64,000 nucleotides of DNA from Novosphingobium terrae (GTDB lineage Bacteria > Pseudomonadota > Alphaproteobacteria > Sphingomonadales > Sphingomonadaceae), in the NCBI RefSeq assembly GCF_017163935.1, contig NZ_JABVZR010000002.1:1674001-1738000 (forward strand), read 5' to 3'. This document shows positions 1-8,552 of this stretch, piece after piece (the first letter of the stretch is position 1; each line of letters starts with the position of its first letter). The translations under genes were made by a program, and so were the position numbers. Under the pieces are notes generated by a model. That model saw only the letters and a program-made list of their open reading frames with translations. It ran no database searches and was not told the origin of the DNA.

Positions 1-1056
1 GTGATCCGCACGCTGCTCAACCGCTGCCGCCACCGTGCGGCCTCGGTCTGCGAGAAGAAGAAGGGCAAGCAGTCGGTCTTTGTCTGCCCCTACCACGGCT
101 GGAGCTATGACATCGACGGCGGCCTGCGCAAGGTGCCTTATGCCGATGGCTATCCCGAAGGCCTCGACCGCGAGGAATTCGGCCTGATCCGCCTGCGCAC
201 CGAGACCTATCAGGGCATGATCTTCGCCACCTTCAAGCAGGACATCGAGCCACTCGTCGAGTTCCTTGGCCCGGCGCGCAAATGGATGGACCTGTTCATG
301 AAGCAGGGCGCGGGCTTTGGCGTGAAGGTGCTGGGCGAACACCGCTTCCGCTTCCCCGGCAACTGGAAGATCCAGCTGGAGAACACGACAGACGCCTATC
401 ACTTCCCCATCGTCCACAAGACCTTCCTCGACAGTCTGGATGCCGAGACCGAGAACATCTTCGACGTTATCGGCTCGGGCGGCTGGGTGGAAGATCTGGG
501 CCATGGCCACAGCGTGATGGTGATGATCCCCGATCTCATCGATCTCGACGACAATCTCGACGCCCCGATCCCCGACCGCTTCGCCGAGCTGGCCGAGGAA
601 CTGCGCGAGGAAGGCCATGACGAAGCCGCCGTGCGCAGGATCGTGCGCGCGGTGGGCGGCACGGGGTTCAACCTCAACCTGTTCCCCAATGTCGCCTGCT
701 CGATGGCCTTCTTCCGCGTGCTGCGCCCGGTCGGCGTCGCCGAGACCGAGATCCAGCATGTCGCCATCGGCATGGGCGATGCGAAGGAAACTCCGTCGCC
801 AGCGGGCAACCGCGCACGTCTGCGCCTGCATGAGCATTTCCAGGGCCCGATGGGCTTCGGCACGCCTGACGATGCCGAAGGCTGGGAGCGTGTGCAGCGC
901 GGCGCCCGTGCGGGCGACGATCTGTGGATCATGCTCAACCGTGGCAGCGCGGCGCCCGAGGGCCGTCCGCAGCCAGGGCATAACGCTGGCGACGCTTCCT
1001 CCGAAGTGGGGATGCGCGCGGCCTATCAGCAGTGGAAAAGGATGATGACGGCATGA
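1..1056 (+). CDS. Ring-hydroxylating dioxygenase alpha subunit (5' end cut by window)
   Basis: Catalytic large subunit of a Rieske non-haem iron dioxygenase that inserts O2 into an aromatic ring. In the visible 351 residues the Rieske ligands are C9, H11, C29 and H32 (C-x-H ... C-x2-H in CPYHGWSYD). The mononuclear iron site is ENTTDAYHFPIVH with H134 and H139. Family members run about 420-450 residues, so the N-terminus lies before base 1 and the GTG at base 1 is not a real start. The stop overlaps the beta-subunit ATG by four bases. The downstream ferredoxin and FAD reductase supply electrons. The substrate cannot be read from the sequence; benzoate/anthranilate- or biphenyl-type compounds are possible. 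Confidence 0.93.
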   Translation: MIRTLLNRCRHRAASVCEKKKGKQSVFVCPYHGWSYDIDGGLRKVPYADGYPEGLDREEFGLIRLRTETYQGMIFATFKQDIEPLVEFLGPARKWMDLFMKQGAGFGVKVLGEHRFRFPGNWKIQLENTTDAYHFPIVHKTFLDSLDAETENIFDVIGSGGWVEDLGHGHSVMVMIPDLIDLDDNLDAPIPDRFAELAEELREEGHDEAAVRRIVRAVGGTGFNLNLFPNVACSMAFFRVLRPVGVAETEIQHVAIGMGDAKETPSPAGNRARLRLHEHFQGPMGFGTPDDAEGWERVQRGARAGDDLWIMLNRGSAAPEGRPQPGHNAGDASSEVGMRAAYQQWKRMMTA

Positions 1057-1550
1057 GCACCGCAACTCTGACACGGCACGCGATCTCGCTTGATGACGCC
1101 ACGCGCTTTATCTGGGCCGAAGCCGACATTCTTGATCGTCTGGATTATCGCGCCTGGCTGCCCCTGTGGACCAAGGACGGCCGCTACACCATTCCGATCG
1201 AGCATGATGCCGTTGACTACGACAATCAGCTCAACGTCGCCCATGACGATGAAGAGATGCGCCAGGCCCGTGTGAAGCGCTTGCTCTCGGGTTTCTCGAT
1301 GAGCGCAGCACCGCCCGCGCGGACCGTGCGCACAATTTCGCGCTTTGTGGTAACCGCTGCTGCCGACGATCTGATCGAACTTCGGTCGGCTATGGTGCTG
1401 GTGGAATACAAGTACGAGCGCACGCGTGTGCTGGCCGGTGACGTCGAATTCCGTCTCAAGCGCGACGAAGGGGTGATCAAGCTGGATCGCAAGGTCGTTC
1501 GCCTGGCCAATTGCGACGACTATCTCCACGGCATTGGTTACCTGCTGTGA
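1053..1550 (+). CDS. Ring-hydroxylating dioxygenase beta subunit
   Basis: Small subunit of the oxygenase, with the NTF2/SnoaL-like cone fold that packs with alpha in an alpha3beta3 hexamer. It is 165 residues, normal for the family, and shows the typical run DRLDYRAWLPLWTKDGRYTIP followed by a C-terminal half rich in beta strands. I chose the ATG at 1053 because it forms an ATGA overlap with the alpha stop and sits behind a purine-rich AAGGATGATGA stretch. An in-frame GTG at 1032 is less likely. It has no catalytic metal of its own, so its role is structural. Confidence 0.92.
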   Translation: MSTATLTRHAISLDDATRFIWAEADILDRLDYRAWLPLWTKDGRYTIPIEHDAVDYDNQLNVAHDDEEMRQARVKRLLSGFSMSAAPPARTVRTISRFVVTAAADDLIELRSAMVLVEYKYERTRVLAGDVEFRLKRDEGVIKLDRKVVRLANCDDYLHGIGYLL

Positions 1551-1576
1551 GCGATATCGGGGAGGGGGAAGCCACG

Positions 1577-2089
1577 GTGGTATCTCAACAGGATTTCCGG
1601 CGTGCCATGGCGGCGCTGCCGGCGGCGGTGAATGTCATCACCACGGATGGTGGCGCGGGGCGCCACGGGATGACGGCCACAGCGGTCTGCTCGGTCACCG
1701 ATGAGCCCGCCTCGCTGCTGGTCTGCATCAACAAGAATGCGCGGATGCATGATCTGCTGCGCGACAATGGCCGCTTCTGCGTCAATGTGCTTGCGGCGGG
1801 GCAGGATGGCGTGTCGGGCGCCTTCTCGACCCGAGATCTCTCCATCGATGAGCGTCTGGCGCAGGCCGGGGCGGTGATCGCGCTGGACGATGGCCAACCC
1901 GCTCTGGCCGGGGCGCAGGTGGCGCTGGGCTGCCGTATCGCTCAGGTGATAGCGGTGGGCACGCATTCGATCTTTATTGGTGAGGTGGAGCAGGTGCTGA
2001 TCGGACAGGGCGTGGGGGCGCTGGCCTATTACGAGCGGGCCTATCACCATCTGGGTGGCGCCGCGCCGCTGAGCGGGGCACGGGCATGA
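1577..2089 (+). CDS. Flavin reductase domain protein (HpaC-like)
   Basis: An FMN-binding split-barrel NAD(P)H:flavin oxidoreductase of the family that supplies reduced flavin to two-component monooxygenases. The family pattern is clear: FRRAMAALPAAVNVITT near the N-terminus, GMTATAVCSVTDEPASLLVCIN in the middle, and FCVNVLA, with a Y-Y-E-R run near the end. The GTG at 1577 follows a strong GGAGGGGGAA ribosome site at 1561-1570. An upstream GTG at 1547 overlaps the beta-subunit stop but has no such site. It is unusual inside a three-component dioxygenase operon, because the oxygenase already has ferredoxin and reductase partners. It may serve a separate flavin-dependent step. Confidence 0.88.
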   Translation: MVSQQDFRRAMAALPAAVNVITTDGGAGRHGMTATAVCSVTDEPASLLVCINKNARMHDLLRDNGRFCVNVLAAGQDGVSGAFSTRDLSIDERLAQAGAVIALDDGQPALAGAQVALGCRIAQVIAVGTHSIFIGEVEQVLIGQGVGALAYYERAYHHLGGAAPLSGARA

Positions 2090-2865
2090 GTGAGGCAGCA
2101 CGCGCCTTCGTGGCGGCACGTCGGGCAGCGCAGGGGCTTGAGCGCTGGCCGGGCGATCTGCCGCAGGAACTGGATGACGCCTACGCGCTTCAGTCTGAAG
2201 TGCAGGCCGCATGGGGCAAGCCGACAGGAGGCGTGAAGGTGGGACGTGTGCTGGGCGCATGGGCCGAGCGCTTCGGTGTCGACCGTTTCGCCGGGCCCAT
2301 CTGCGCTGCAACCATCCGGCAGGCGGTCGCCGGCGAGGTGGCGCCTTTCCCGGTGATCGCGGGCGGCACGGCGCTACTGGAATGCGAGGTGATCGCCATG
2401 CTGGGTCGCGATGCTCCCGATGACACTGGCATCTCGTCGGAGGCTGCGCGCGGTCTGGTTGCGAGCCTGCATATCGGCATCGAGATCGCTGGCAGCCCGA
2501 TGGCGGACATCAATGCGCTGGGGCCGCTGGCCTCGGTGGCCTGCTTCGGCAACAACAATGGCGTCATCATCGGACCGCCCATCGCCTATTGGCAGATGCT
2601 CGATCTTGCCTCGCTGCATTGCGTGGCGCGGATCGATGGCGAAGAGGCCGGGCGGGGCGACACCGCGCGCCTGCCCGGCGGCATCTGGACCGCACTGACC
2701 TTTGCCTGCGCGCAGCAGGCGCGGCTCGGCAGGCCTTTGAAAGCAGGCGACATCGTCTGCACCGGCGCGCTGACGGGCATGCATCCCCTTGCCGTGGGCC
2801 AGCGCGCCCAGGCCGATTTCGGGCCGCTGGGGCAGGTGGACTGCCTCGCCGTGGCGCAGGATTAA
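2086..2865 (+). CDS. 2-keto-4-pentenoate hydratase (MhpD/FAH family)
   Basis: Hydrates 2-hydroxypenta-2,4-dienoate-type products to 4-hydroxy-2-oxovalerate in meta-cleavage pathways. The 259 residues match the family length. The FAH-fold signatures are visible: GVKVGR near residue 49, LLECEVIAMLG with the metal-binding E-x-E spacing, and a C-terminal GDIVCTGALTGMHPL segment ending in a short barrel strand. The ATG overlaps the flavin-reductase stop (ATGA), so translation is coupled. Its presence shows the operon serves an aromatic route ending in extradiol cleavage, although the ring-cleavage dioxygenase is not in the visible part. 2-oxo-hept-3-ene-dioate hydratase is an alternative substrate assignment. 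Confidence 0.87.
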   Translation: MSEAARAFVAARRAAQGLERWPGDLPQELDDAYALQSEVQAAWGKPTGGVKVGRVLGAWAERFGVDRFAGPICAATIRQAVAGEVAPFPVIAGGTALLECEVIAMLGRDAPDDTGISSEAARGLVASLHIGIEIAGSPMADINALGPLASVACFGNNNGVIIGPPIAYWQMLDLASLHCVARIDGEEAGRGDTARLPGGIWTALTFACAQQARLGRPLKAGDIVCTGALTGMHPLAVGQRAQADFGPLGQVDCLAVAQD

Positions 2866-2874
2866 GGACAGGAT

Positions 2875-3183
2875 ATGGTGAGTGTGACGATCATCGACCG
2901 CGCCGGTCGGGAAGAGACCGTGGAGGCGGCCCCCGGGCTTTCGGTGATGGAGACCATCCGCCAGGCCGGTTTCGACGAACTGGAAGCCATGTGCGGGGGC
3001 AGTTGCTCCTGCGCCACCTGCCATGTCTATGCGCAGGGCGAGGGGCTGGTGCCATTGAGCGCCGATGAGGACGACCTGCTCGACAGCAGTGACCACCGTC
3101 GTGCCGACAGCCGCCTCTCCTGCCAGATCAGGTTGAGCGCGGCGCTCGAGGGCTTGCGTGTCACCATCGCGCCGGAGGATTGA
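2875..3183 (+). CDS. [2Fe-2S] ferredoxin, adrenodoxin/putidaredoxin type
   Basis: Soluble electron carrier between the reductase downstream and the Rieske oxygenase. It is 102 residues, with cluster ligands C40, C46 and C49 in [10 protein letters not shown] and the fourth at C83 in RLSCQI. This C-x5-C-x2-C ... C spacing marks the vertebrate/putidaredoxin class rather than a Rieske ferredoxin. The start has an AAGGACAGG ribosome site. The gene is nine bases from the hydratase and runs directly into the reductase. The same class also feeds bacterial P450s and Rieske O-demethylases. Confidence 0.93.
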   Translation: MVSVTIIDRAGREETVEAAPGLSVMETIRQAGFDELEAMCGGSCSCATCHVYAQGEGLVPLSADEDDLLDSSDHRRADSRLSCQIRLSAALEGLRVTIAPED

Positions 3184-3185
3184 GC

Positions 3186-4430
3186 ATGGTCGCCGGAGGG
3201 GGGGATCCCGTCGATGTGCTGATCGTGGGTGGCGGCCATGCCGGGGCGCAATGCGCCATTGCCTTGCGGCAGAACGGTTACGCCGGATCGGTGGCGATCG
3301 TCGGGCGCGAGCATGAGCCGCCCTATGAGCGCCCGCCGCTCTCCAAAGAGTATTTCGCGCGCGAGAAGAGTTTCGAGCGCCTGTATATCCGCCCGCCCCA
3401 GTTCTGGGAGGAGAAGGACATCGCCCTGTTGCTGGGCTGCGAAGTGGTGAAGGTCGACCCCGCCGCGAAACAGGTGGTGTTGTCGGATGGCACGATGATG
3501 ACCTATGGCACGCTGGTCTGGGCCGCTGGTGGCGATCCGCGCCGCCTGCCCTGCGCGGGGAGCGATCTGGCGGGCGTGCATGCGGTGCGCACCCGCGCCG
3601 ATTGCGATCAGTTGATGGGCGAGACCGATGGCGGGGTGAAGCGCGTCACCGTGATCGGTGGCGGCTATATCGGGCTTGAGGCCGCCGCCGTGCTGACCAA
3701 GATGGGCGTTGCGGTGACGCTGCTGGAGGCCGCGTCGCGCGTGCTGGCACGGGTGGCGGGGCCGGACCTCTCGGCCTTTTACGAGGCCGAGCATCGGGCC
3801 CATGGTGTCGATCTGCGCACGGGGGTGGCGGTTGAGCGGCTGATCGGCATCCCCGGCGGGCGCGTCACCGGCGTGGCGCTGCAGGATGGCACGGTGGTCG
3901 CAGCCGATGCGGTGATCGTGGGCATTGGCATCGTGCCGGCCGTGGCGCCCTTGATTGCGGCGGGGGCCGCCGGGGCCAATGGGATCGATGTGGATGCCTT
4001 CTGTCGCACCTCGTTGCCCGATGTCTACGCCGTCGGCGATTGCGCCAGCTTCGCCTGCGACTTTGCCGATGGCGCCGTGATGCGCGTGGAATCGGTGCAG
4101 AACGCCAACGATCAGGCCACCTGCGTCGCCAAGGCGCTCTGCGGTGAGGCGCGGCCCTATCGCGCCCTTCCGTGGTTCTGGTCGAACCAGTATGATTTGA
4201 AGCTGCAGACTGCAGGGATTTCGGTCGGTTACGATCAAACCGTCTTGCGTGGCGATCCGGCGGCACGTTCCTTCTCCGTGATCTACCTGAAAACAGGCCG
4301 GGTCATCGCGCTCGACTGCGTCAACGCCGTGAAGGACTATGTGCAGGGTCGCAAGCTGGTAGAGGCGCAGGCCTGTCCTGATCCTGGGTGTCTGGCCAAT
4401 GACCGTTTGCCACTTAAGGGATTAGCCTGA
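3186..4430 (+). CDS. NAD(P)H:ferredoxin reductase, FAD-dependent
   Basis: Transfers electrons from NADH to the neighbouring ferredoxin. A two-dinucleotide-domain flavoprotein of about 414 residues. The FAD-binding GxGxxG is G15-x-G17-x-x-G20 ([10 protein letters not shown]). The NAD-binding site is [15 protein letters not shown] near residue 155, and the second FAD motif is [10 protein letters not shown] near residue 280. The [11 protein letters not shown] segment after the first motif is typical of putidaredoxin/rhodocoxin reductases. The ATG at 3186 follows GGAGG at the right distance; a TTG at 3180 would overlap the ferredoxin stop. It is the last intact gene of the operon. Confidence 0.93.
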   Translation: MVAGGGDPVDVLIVGGGHAGAQCAIALRQNGYAGSVAIVGREHEPPYERPPLSKEYFAREKSFERLYIRPPQFWEEKDIALLLGCEVVKVDPAAKQVVLSDGTMMTYGTLVWAAGGDPRRLPCAGSDLAGVHAVRTRADCDQLMGETDGGVKRVTVIGGGYIGLEAAAVLTKMGVAVTLLEAASRVLARVAGPDLSAFYEAEHRAHGVDLRTGVAVERLIGIPGGRVTGVALQDGTVVAADAVIVGIGIVPAVAPLIAAGAAGANGIDVDAFCRTSLPDVYAVGDCASFACDFADGAVMRVESVQNANDQATCVAKALCGEARPYRALPWFWSNQYDLKLQTAGISVGYDQTVLRGDPAARSFSVIYLKTGRVIALDCVNAVKDYVQGRKLVEAQACPDPGCLANDRLPLKGLA

Positions 4431-4456
4431 TCGCGGGCTAAACAAGCCTTTAACCG

Positions 4457-4837
4457 GTGCCCGCCGACTACCCGATGACCGCCAACCGCATCGGCGCGGA
4501 TCTGAGCGACTTCATCACCCGGAATATTCGGGGGCCGGTGTTCATCTCGGGCAATTCCTCGGGCGGTTTGCTGGCGGTCTGGCTGGCGGCCAACCGGCCT
4601 GCGCTGATCCGCGCCGCGCTGTTCGAAGACCCGCCGCTGTTTGCCTCCGAATATCCGCGGATCCGCCAGACCATCGCCAACCGGGCGTTCAAGACCAGCG
4701 ACACCGCCGCCACGCGCGATCACCCGCAGGACTTCCTGCTCTATTGGGTGCATGAGAATGCACAGTTCTTCCGCAATCGCGCGGGGCCTGTCGCGCCCTT
4801 CCTGCTGACGCAAGCGATAAAAGCAGCACGCCGCCGC
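4457..4837 (+). pseudogene. Truncated alpha/beta hydrolase relic
   Basis: About 125 residues retain the middle of an alpha/beta hydrolase: DYPMTANRIGADLSDFI, then the nucleophile elbow GNSSGG, then AALFEDPPLF. An in-frame stop at 4451 removes the N-terminal strands and oxyanion-hole region. Beyond FLLTQAI the reading frame runs into unrelated sequence, so the C-terminal histidine is missing too. It lies directly after the reductase and may once have been the ring-fission hydrolase of the same operon. No ribosome site is visible, and it is most likely not expressed as a working enzyme. Confidence 0.7.
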
Positions 4838-4903
4838 AACCCAGGCCAGCAGCTTCAGCATTTTTGCCCTAAAAGCTGTCTGACCGCCCTCGATAACAAA
4901 TCT

Positions 4904-5021
4904 GCCAAAGATTGCCGTTTGCGACGGCCCTGCAAGCGGCCGTTCGCGATGGACCAAAGCCCGATGAACCGACGATGACTTTTTACGGGGCCAATCGGAC
5001 TCGCAAACGGCGGCTCTTGGC
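4904..5021. repeat. Short element with imperfect terminal inverted repeats (MITE-like)
   Basis: GCCGTTTGCGA at 4914-4924 is exactly complementary to TCGCAAACGGC at 5001-5011. The match continues imperfectly outward (GCCAAAGA on the left, CTCTTGGC on the right). The roughly 76 bases between encode nothing recognisable. It sits where the hydrolase relic loses homology, which suggests an insertion or a remnant. Confidence 0.4.
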
Positions 5022-5029
5022 GGATATGG

Positions 5030-5069
5030 ATCGCCCGGCCGAAGATTGTAACTCGGCCGACCGGGCGAT
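5030..5069. terminator. Stem-loop between the convergent relic and TonB receptor gene
   Basis: ATCGCCCGG (5030-5038) pairs with CCGGGCGAT (5061-5069), with an inner CCGA/TCGG pairing. There is no clear T-run, so a terminator role for the receptor gene ending at 5119 is only plausible. Confidence 0.4.
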
Positions 5070-5118
5070 AGTCACACCCTGGATGGAACAATCCTCATGA
5101 CAGTGATGGCGAGCGTGT

Positions 5119-7299
5119 TTAGAGGAACAACCGCGCCTTGAACATCGCCGAACGCGGTTCGCCAATCACGATGGCGGGCTGGGTGGTGCCGCTGTTGGAG
5201 ACGTAATAGGTCTCGTCGAAGATGTTCTTCACATTGACCTGGAACTCCACGGCCTTGCCGCCAAGGCGAGTGGAATAGGCCATGAAGCCGTCGAAAACCT
5301 GCGAGGCGGGCAGCCAGTATTCCTTGCCCGTGCCATCGCCCGCGCCCCACTTGCTGGCGATGCGCGCGCCGCCGCCGATGCGCAGCTTGCCGCGCCCGAC
5401 CTGACCGAAATCGCGCGTCACGAACAGCGAGCCCTGATGCTTGGACACGCCGTCGAGGGGATTGCCTTGCAGCAGCGGGTCTTCCAGCACCTTGGTGTCG
5501 GTCAGCGCATAGCTGGCCGTGACGTTCCAGCTGCGCCCGATGCGGCCCGAAACGTCGAGCTCGACCCCGCGTGAACGCACCTTGCCCGCCGCGCGGGTGG
5601 TGGTGGTGCCATCGGCGGCGGTGTCGCTCACCTGCACATTGCGCTTGATGATGTTGTAGAGCGCCGCCGTGGCGGTCACCCGCCCGGTGACATATTTCGC
5701 GCCGCCCTCCCAGGATTTGCCTTCTTCAGGCGGCAAGGTGCCGATTGGCGTGGCGATCGAGGTGTTGGGGCGGAAGCTCTGCGTGTAGCTGCCATAGACC
5801 GAGAACTGCGGCGTGAAGAGATGCACCAGCCCTACGCGCGGCACCGCCTTGCCGGTGTTGACCTTGGTGCCGACCACAAAGGGGCGGCCCTTGCCGGTCA
5901 GCTCGTCGACATGGTCGTAACGCACGCCGGCCAACAGGATCCAGCTGTCGGTCAGATGGATGCTGTCCTGAAGGAACAGGCCCCATTCATGCAGCTTGTC
6001 GGTCTGGTCGCTGTCCTTGGCGCTGACGGTCGAGGGCAGCTTCATCACCCCATAGACCGGGCTGTAGAGGTTGAAATTGGTGTTGGTGGCATCGCGCATC
6101 AGATCGCCCAGCACGCGCTCATTGTGCATGTAATCGGCGCCGACCAAAATTTCGTGCTTCATGCCCAGCAGCTCTGCGTGGCCCACGGCATTGGCCTGCA
6201 CCACATGGGCGGTCTGGCGGGCGTTGCGCGTGGCGTCGCCCCGGCGCGTGACCACGCCGGTGGTGGGGGCGACCGAGATGGTCCGCGCCTGGAAGTCGTT
6301 GTAATAATTATGGCTGAAGCCATAATTGAGCGCCAGCTTCCAGTCCGGGCTGATCCGGTGCTCGACACGCAGCCCAACATTGTCCGAGGTGCCGGCCGTG
6401 ATGTTGTAGGGTTCGTCCAGACGGCGTTCGCGCGGGATGGCATAGACCTTGCCAGTGGCGGTGTTGAGCTGCGTGCCCCGATCGAAGGGGCTGGAATAGG
6501 TCATATGCTCATAGCTGGCGACGACGCTGGTTTTATCGCCATACCAGGCCAGCGAGGGGGCAATGGTCCATTGCTTGTTGACGCCGAAATTGCGCCAGTA
6601 ATCATACTGCTGCCAGTCGCCGATCAGGCGGTATGCCAGGCCCTTGTGACCGATCGCGCCCGAGACGTCGCCCTGCACGCCGCCGCCGCCGAAAGTGGTG
6701 CCCCAGGCCGAAAAGGCGCGCAGCGGATCGAGCGTGGGCTTCTTGGTGACGATGTTGACGATCCCGCCCGGATCCTGAACGCCATAGAGCATCGAGGAGG
6801 GGCCCTTGAGCACCTCGACCCGCTCGGCGGTGGGGGTGAAATTATGCGCGCGCACCGATTGCACGCCATCGCGCAGGATCGAATTGTCGCGGTTGGTGCC
6901 GAAGCCGCGCTTCATGATGGCATCCTGCGTGCCGCCCAGCGTGTTGCCCTGCTTGACGCCGCTGACGGTGGCCAGCGCCTCGTCGAGACTGAGCGGCTGG
7001 CGATCCTGAAGCAGCGCCTGGGTGACGACCGAAACGGCCTGCGGCACTTCGACCAGTGGGGCTTCAGTGCGCGTTCCAGCGGAGGCCTGCGCGGCCTGAT
7101 AACCGTCAATGCGGTTGCTGGCCGTGACGATGATATCGGGGCGCTCGACGGTGCTTTCGCTTTGCGGATCGCTTTCAGCGGCGGGGGCGGGGGCCGTGTC
7201 CAGAGTATTGGAATGCGCCAATCCCGACTGCGCGAGGCTGCAGGAGGCGAGGGCGCAGGCGACCGCCCAGCGCGAGGCGCGCTGATGGATGAAAATCAT
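5119..7299 (-). CDS. TonB-dependent siderophore receptor
   Basis: Outer-membrane ligand-gated transporter of 726 residues. After a signal peptide (SRWAVACALASCSLAQSGLAHS, residues 9-30) comes a TonB-box-like DIIVTAS region. The plug domain holds the siderophore-receptor signature VEVPQAVSVVTQ, then RVEVLKGPSSMLYG and DPGGIVNIVTKKP. About 500 residues of alternating beta strands follow, and the protein ends in aromatic-terminated ARLFL, typical of an OMP C-terminus. The subfamily resembles FhuE/FpvA-type ferric-hydroxamate receptors; the actual ligand is unknown. The start follows AGGGGATTACC. It is divergent from two PstS-like proteins across a Fur-like site. Confidence 0.93.
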   Translation of the reverse strand: MIFIHQRASRWAVACALASCSLAQSGLAHSNTLDTAPAPAAESDPQSESTVERPDIIVTASNRIDGYQAAQASAGTRTEAPLVEVPQAVSVVTQALLQDRQPLSLDEALATVSGVKQGNTLGGTQDAIMKRGFGTNRDNSILRDGVQSVRAHNFTPTAERVEVLKGPSSMLYGVQDPGGIVNIVTKKPTLDPLRAFSAWGTTFGGGGVQGDVSGAIGHKGLAYRLIGDWQQYDYWRNFGVNKQWTIAPSLAWYGDKTSVVASYEHMTYSSPFDRGTQLNTATGKVYAIPRERRLDEPYNITAGTSDNVGLRVEHRISPDWKLALNYGFSHNYYNDFQARTISVAPTTGVVTRRGDATRNARQTAHVVQANAVGHAELLGMKHEILVGADYMHNERVLGDLMRDATNTNFNLYSPVYGVMKLPSTVSAKDSDQTDKLHEWGLFLQDSIHLTDSWILLAGVRYDHVDELTGKGRPFVVGTKVNTGKAVPRVGLVHLFTPQFSVYGSYTQSFRPNTSIATPIGTLPPEEGKSWEGGAKYVTGRVTATAALYNIIKRNVQVSDTAADGTTTTRAAGKVRSRGVELDVSGRIGRSWNVTASYALTDTKVLEDPLLQGNPLDGVSKHQGSLFVTRDFGQVGRGKLRIGGGARIASKWGAGDGTGKEYWLPASQVFDGFMAYSTRLGGKAVEFQVNVKNIFDETYYVSNSGTTQPAIVIGEPRSAMFKARLFL

Positions 7300-7337
7300 G
7301 GTAATCCCCTAGATGTCTGAGAACCGCGCATTAGAGA

Positions 7338-7356
7338 TATTGAGAATGAGTTGCAG
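7338..7356. promoter_or_regulatory. Possible Fur box
   Basis: TATTGAGAATGAGTTGCAG, 39 bases before the receptor start, resembles the degenerate ATGA/GAGAAT repeats of Fur sites in front of siderophore receptors. The match is partial, and the assignment rests mostly on context. Confidence 0.35.
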
Positions 7357-7468
7357 CATTAAAAAGGCATAAAAATTGCATTTAATGCTAGACGTTCGCA
7401 TTATCATTTATAGGAGGGCGGCAAGAGGCGTGCTCCTCCGGGCCTGCCCTTTCCTCGCAGGAGATCTC

Positions 7469-8515
7469 ATGAAGTCAAAATCTTACGTCTTACGACGCGA
7501 TTCCGCATGGCGGGGGCTTCTCCTCGCGCTGATGCTCGCCCCCGCCGTCGCCATGGCTGACGCGCCGACCGACGCATTGCCGTCCTACAAGCCCAAGCAA
7601 GTGACCGTCGCGCCTGATGCCACCTATCGTCTGCCCGATGGCTCGGTGGCGGAAGGAGGCGCCGAGCATGTGCATTACATCCTCGAGAGGCTCAACGCCC
7701 GCTTCACCGCGACCCATCCCGCCGTCCGGTTCACAGACCTCTCGAAGGGCACCACCAGCGCTCTGCCGCTGCTCACCCACGGTCGCATCCTGTTCGGTTC
7801 GATGGGGCGGGGCATCGCGCCACTGGAGGTGAAATCCTACGCCAAGATCGTCGGCGCGCCGCCGCTCGAAATCCGCATCGCCCACACCAGCGACGACACA
7901 TCGCAGCATCTGGCCACCTCGCTGGCGGTCTATGTCAACCGCGCCAACCCGCTCACCACCATCACGCGCGAGCAGCTTTCGCGCATCATGACGGTCGGCA
8001 ATGCGCAGGGCGACCTGTCCACCTGGGGACAGCTGGGCCTACCCAAGGCCTGGGCCGCCCGGGCCATCCATCCCTATGGTACACCCGAGTTCACGGGATT
8101 CGGCACCTACATGCAGCGGGAGCAGCTGGGTGGCCGCCCGCTCGCCGCGACCTATGAGCAATACGGCGACACCGACGACATCCTCGAGCGCCTCGCCGCC
8201 GATCCGGCGGGCATCGCCGTTGCCGCGCTGGGGCGCGAGACGCCCGAGCTGCGCCAGCTGGCCATCGCCGACACACCGGGCGGTCCGGCCAGCCTGGGGA
8301 GCCGGGAGGACGTGCGGGCGGGCCGCTACCCGCTCGGACGCTATCTTCTGCTCTATGTGCGCAGGGTGCCGGGCAAGCCGGTCGATCCACTGGTGAAGGA
8401 GTATCTGCGGCTGGTGCTGTCAGCCGAAGGGCAGGCCGTGATCGCCGGACAGGAGAAGGGGTACATCCCGCTCACCCCCGCCGAGGCGCGCGCCGAACTG
8501 GCCAAGCTCGACTGA
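7469..8515 (+). CDS. PstS-like periplasmic substrate-binding protein (copy 1)
   Basis: A predicted exported solute-binding protein of 348 residues. A signal peptide is evident (WRGLLLALMLAPAVAMADA, residues 17-35). PstS/phosphate-binding features follow: LSKGTTSALPLLTHG around residue 90, QLSRIMTVGNAQGDLSTWGQLG in the hinge region, and LVLSAEGQAVI near the end. The start at 7469 has a GCAGGAG ribosome site; longer in-frame starts from 7376 lack a signal peptide at the N-terminus. No ABC permease or ATPase gene is adjacent. It pairs with a paralogue 37 bases downstream and is divergent from a TonB receptor, so it may deliver a ligand brought in through that receptor. Confidence 0.82.
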   Translation: MKSKSYVLRRDSAWRGLLLALMLAPAVAMADAPTDALPSYKPKQVTVAPDATYRLPDGSVAEGGAEHVHYILERLNARFTATHPAVRFTDLSKGTTSALPLLTHGRILFGSMGRGIAPLEVKSYAKIVGAPPLEIRIAHTSDDTSQHLATSLAVYVNRANPLTTITREQLSRIMTVGNAQGDLSTWGQLGLPKAWAARAIHPYGTPEFTGFGTYMQREQLGGRPLAATYEQYGDTDDILERLAADPAGIAVAALGRETPELRQLAIADTPGGPASLGSREDVRAGRYPLGRYLLLYVRRVPGKPVDPLVKEYLRLVLSAEGQAVIAGQEKGYIPLTPAEARAELAKLD

Positions 8516-8552
8516 AACGCCCGCGCCACTGCTACTCCCGAAAGGATTTTCC

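Noticed and set aside
3027..4238. 403-residue antisense frame over the ferredoxin reductase
   Set aside because: Shadow of the reductase; His/Arg/Gly-rich with no domain.
5821..7320. 499-residue + frame over the TonB receptor
   Set aside because: Antisense to a receptor with signal peptide, plug and barrel; the frame has no motif of its own.
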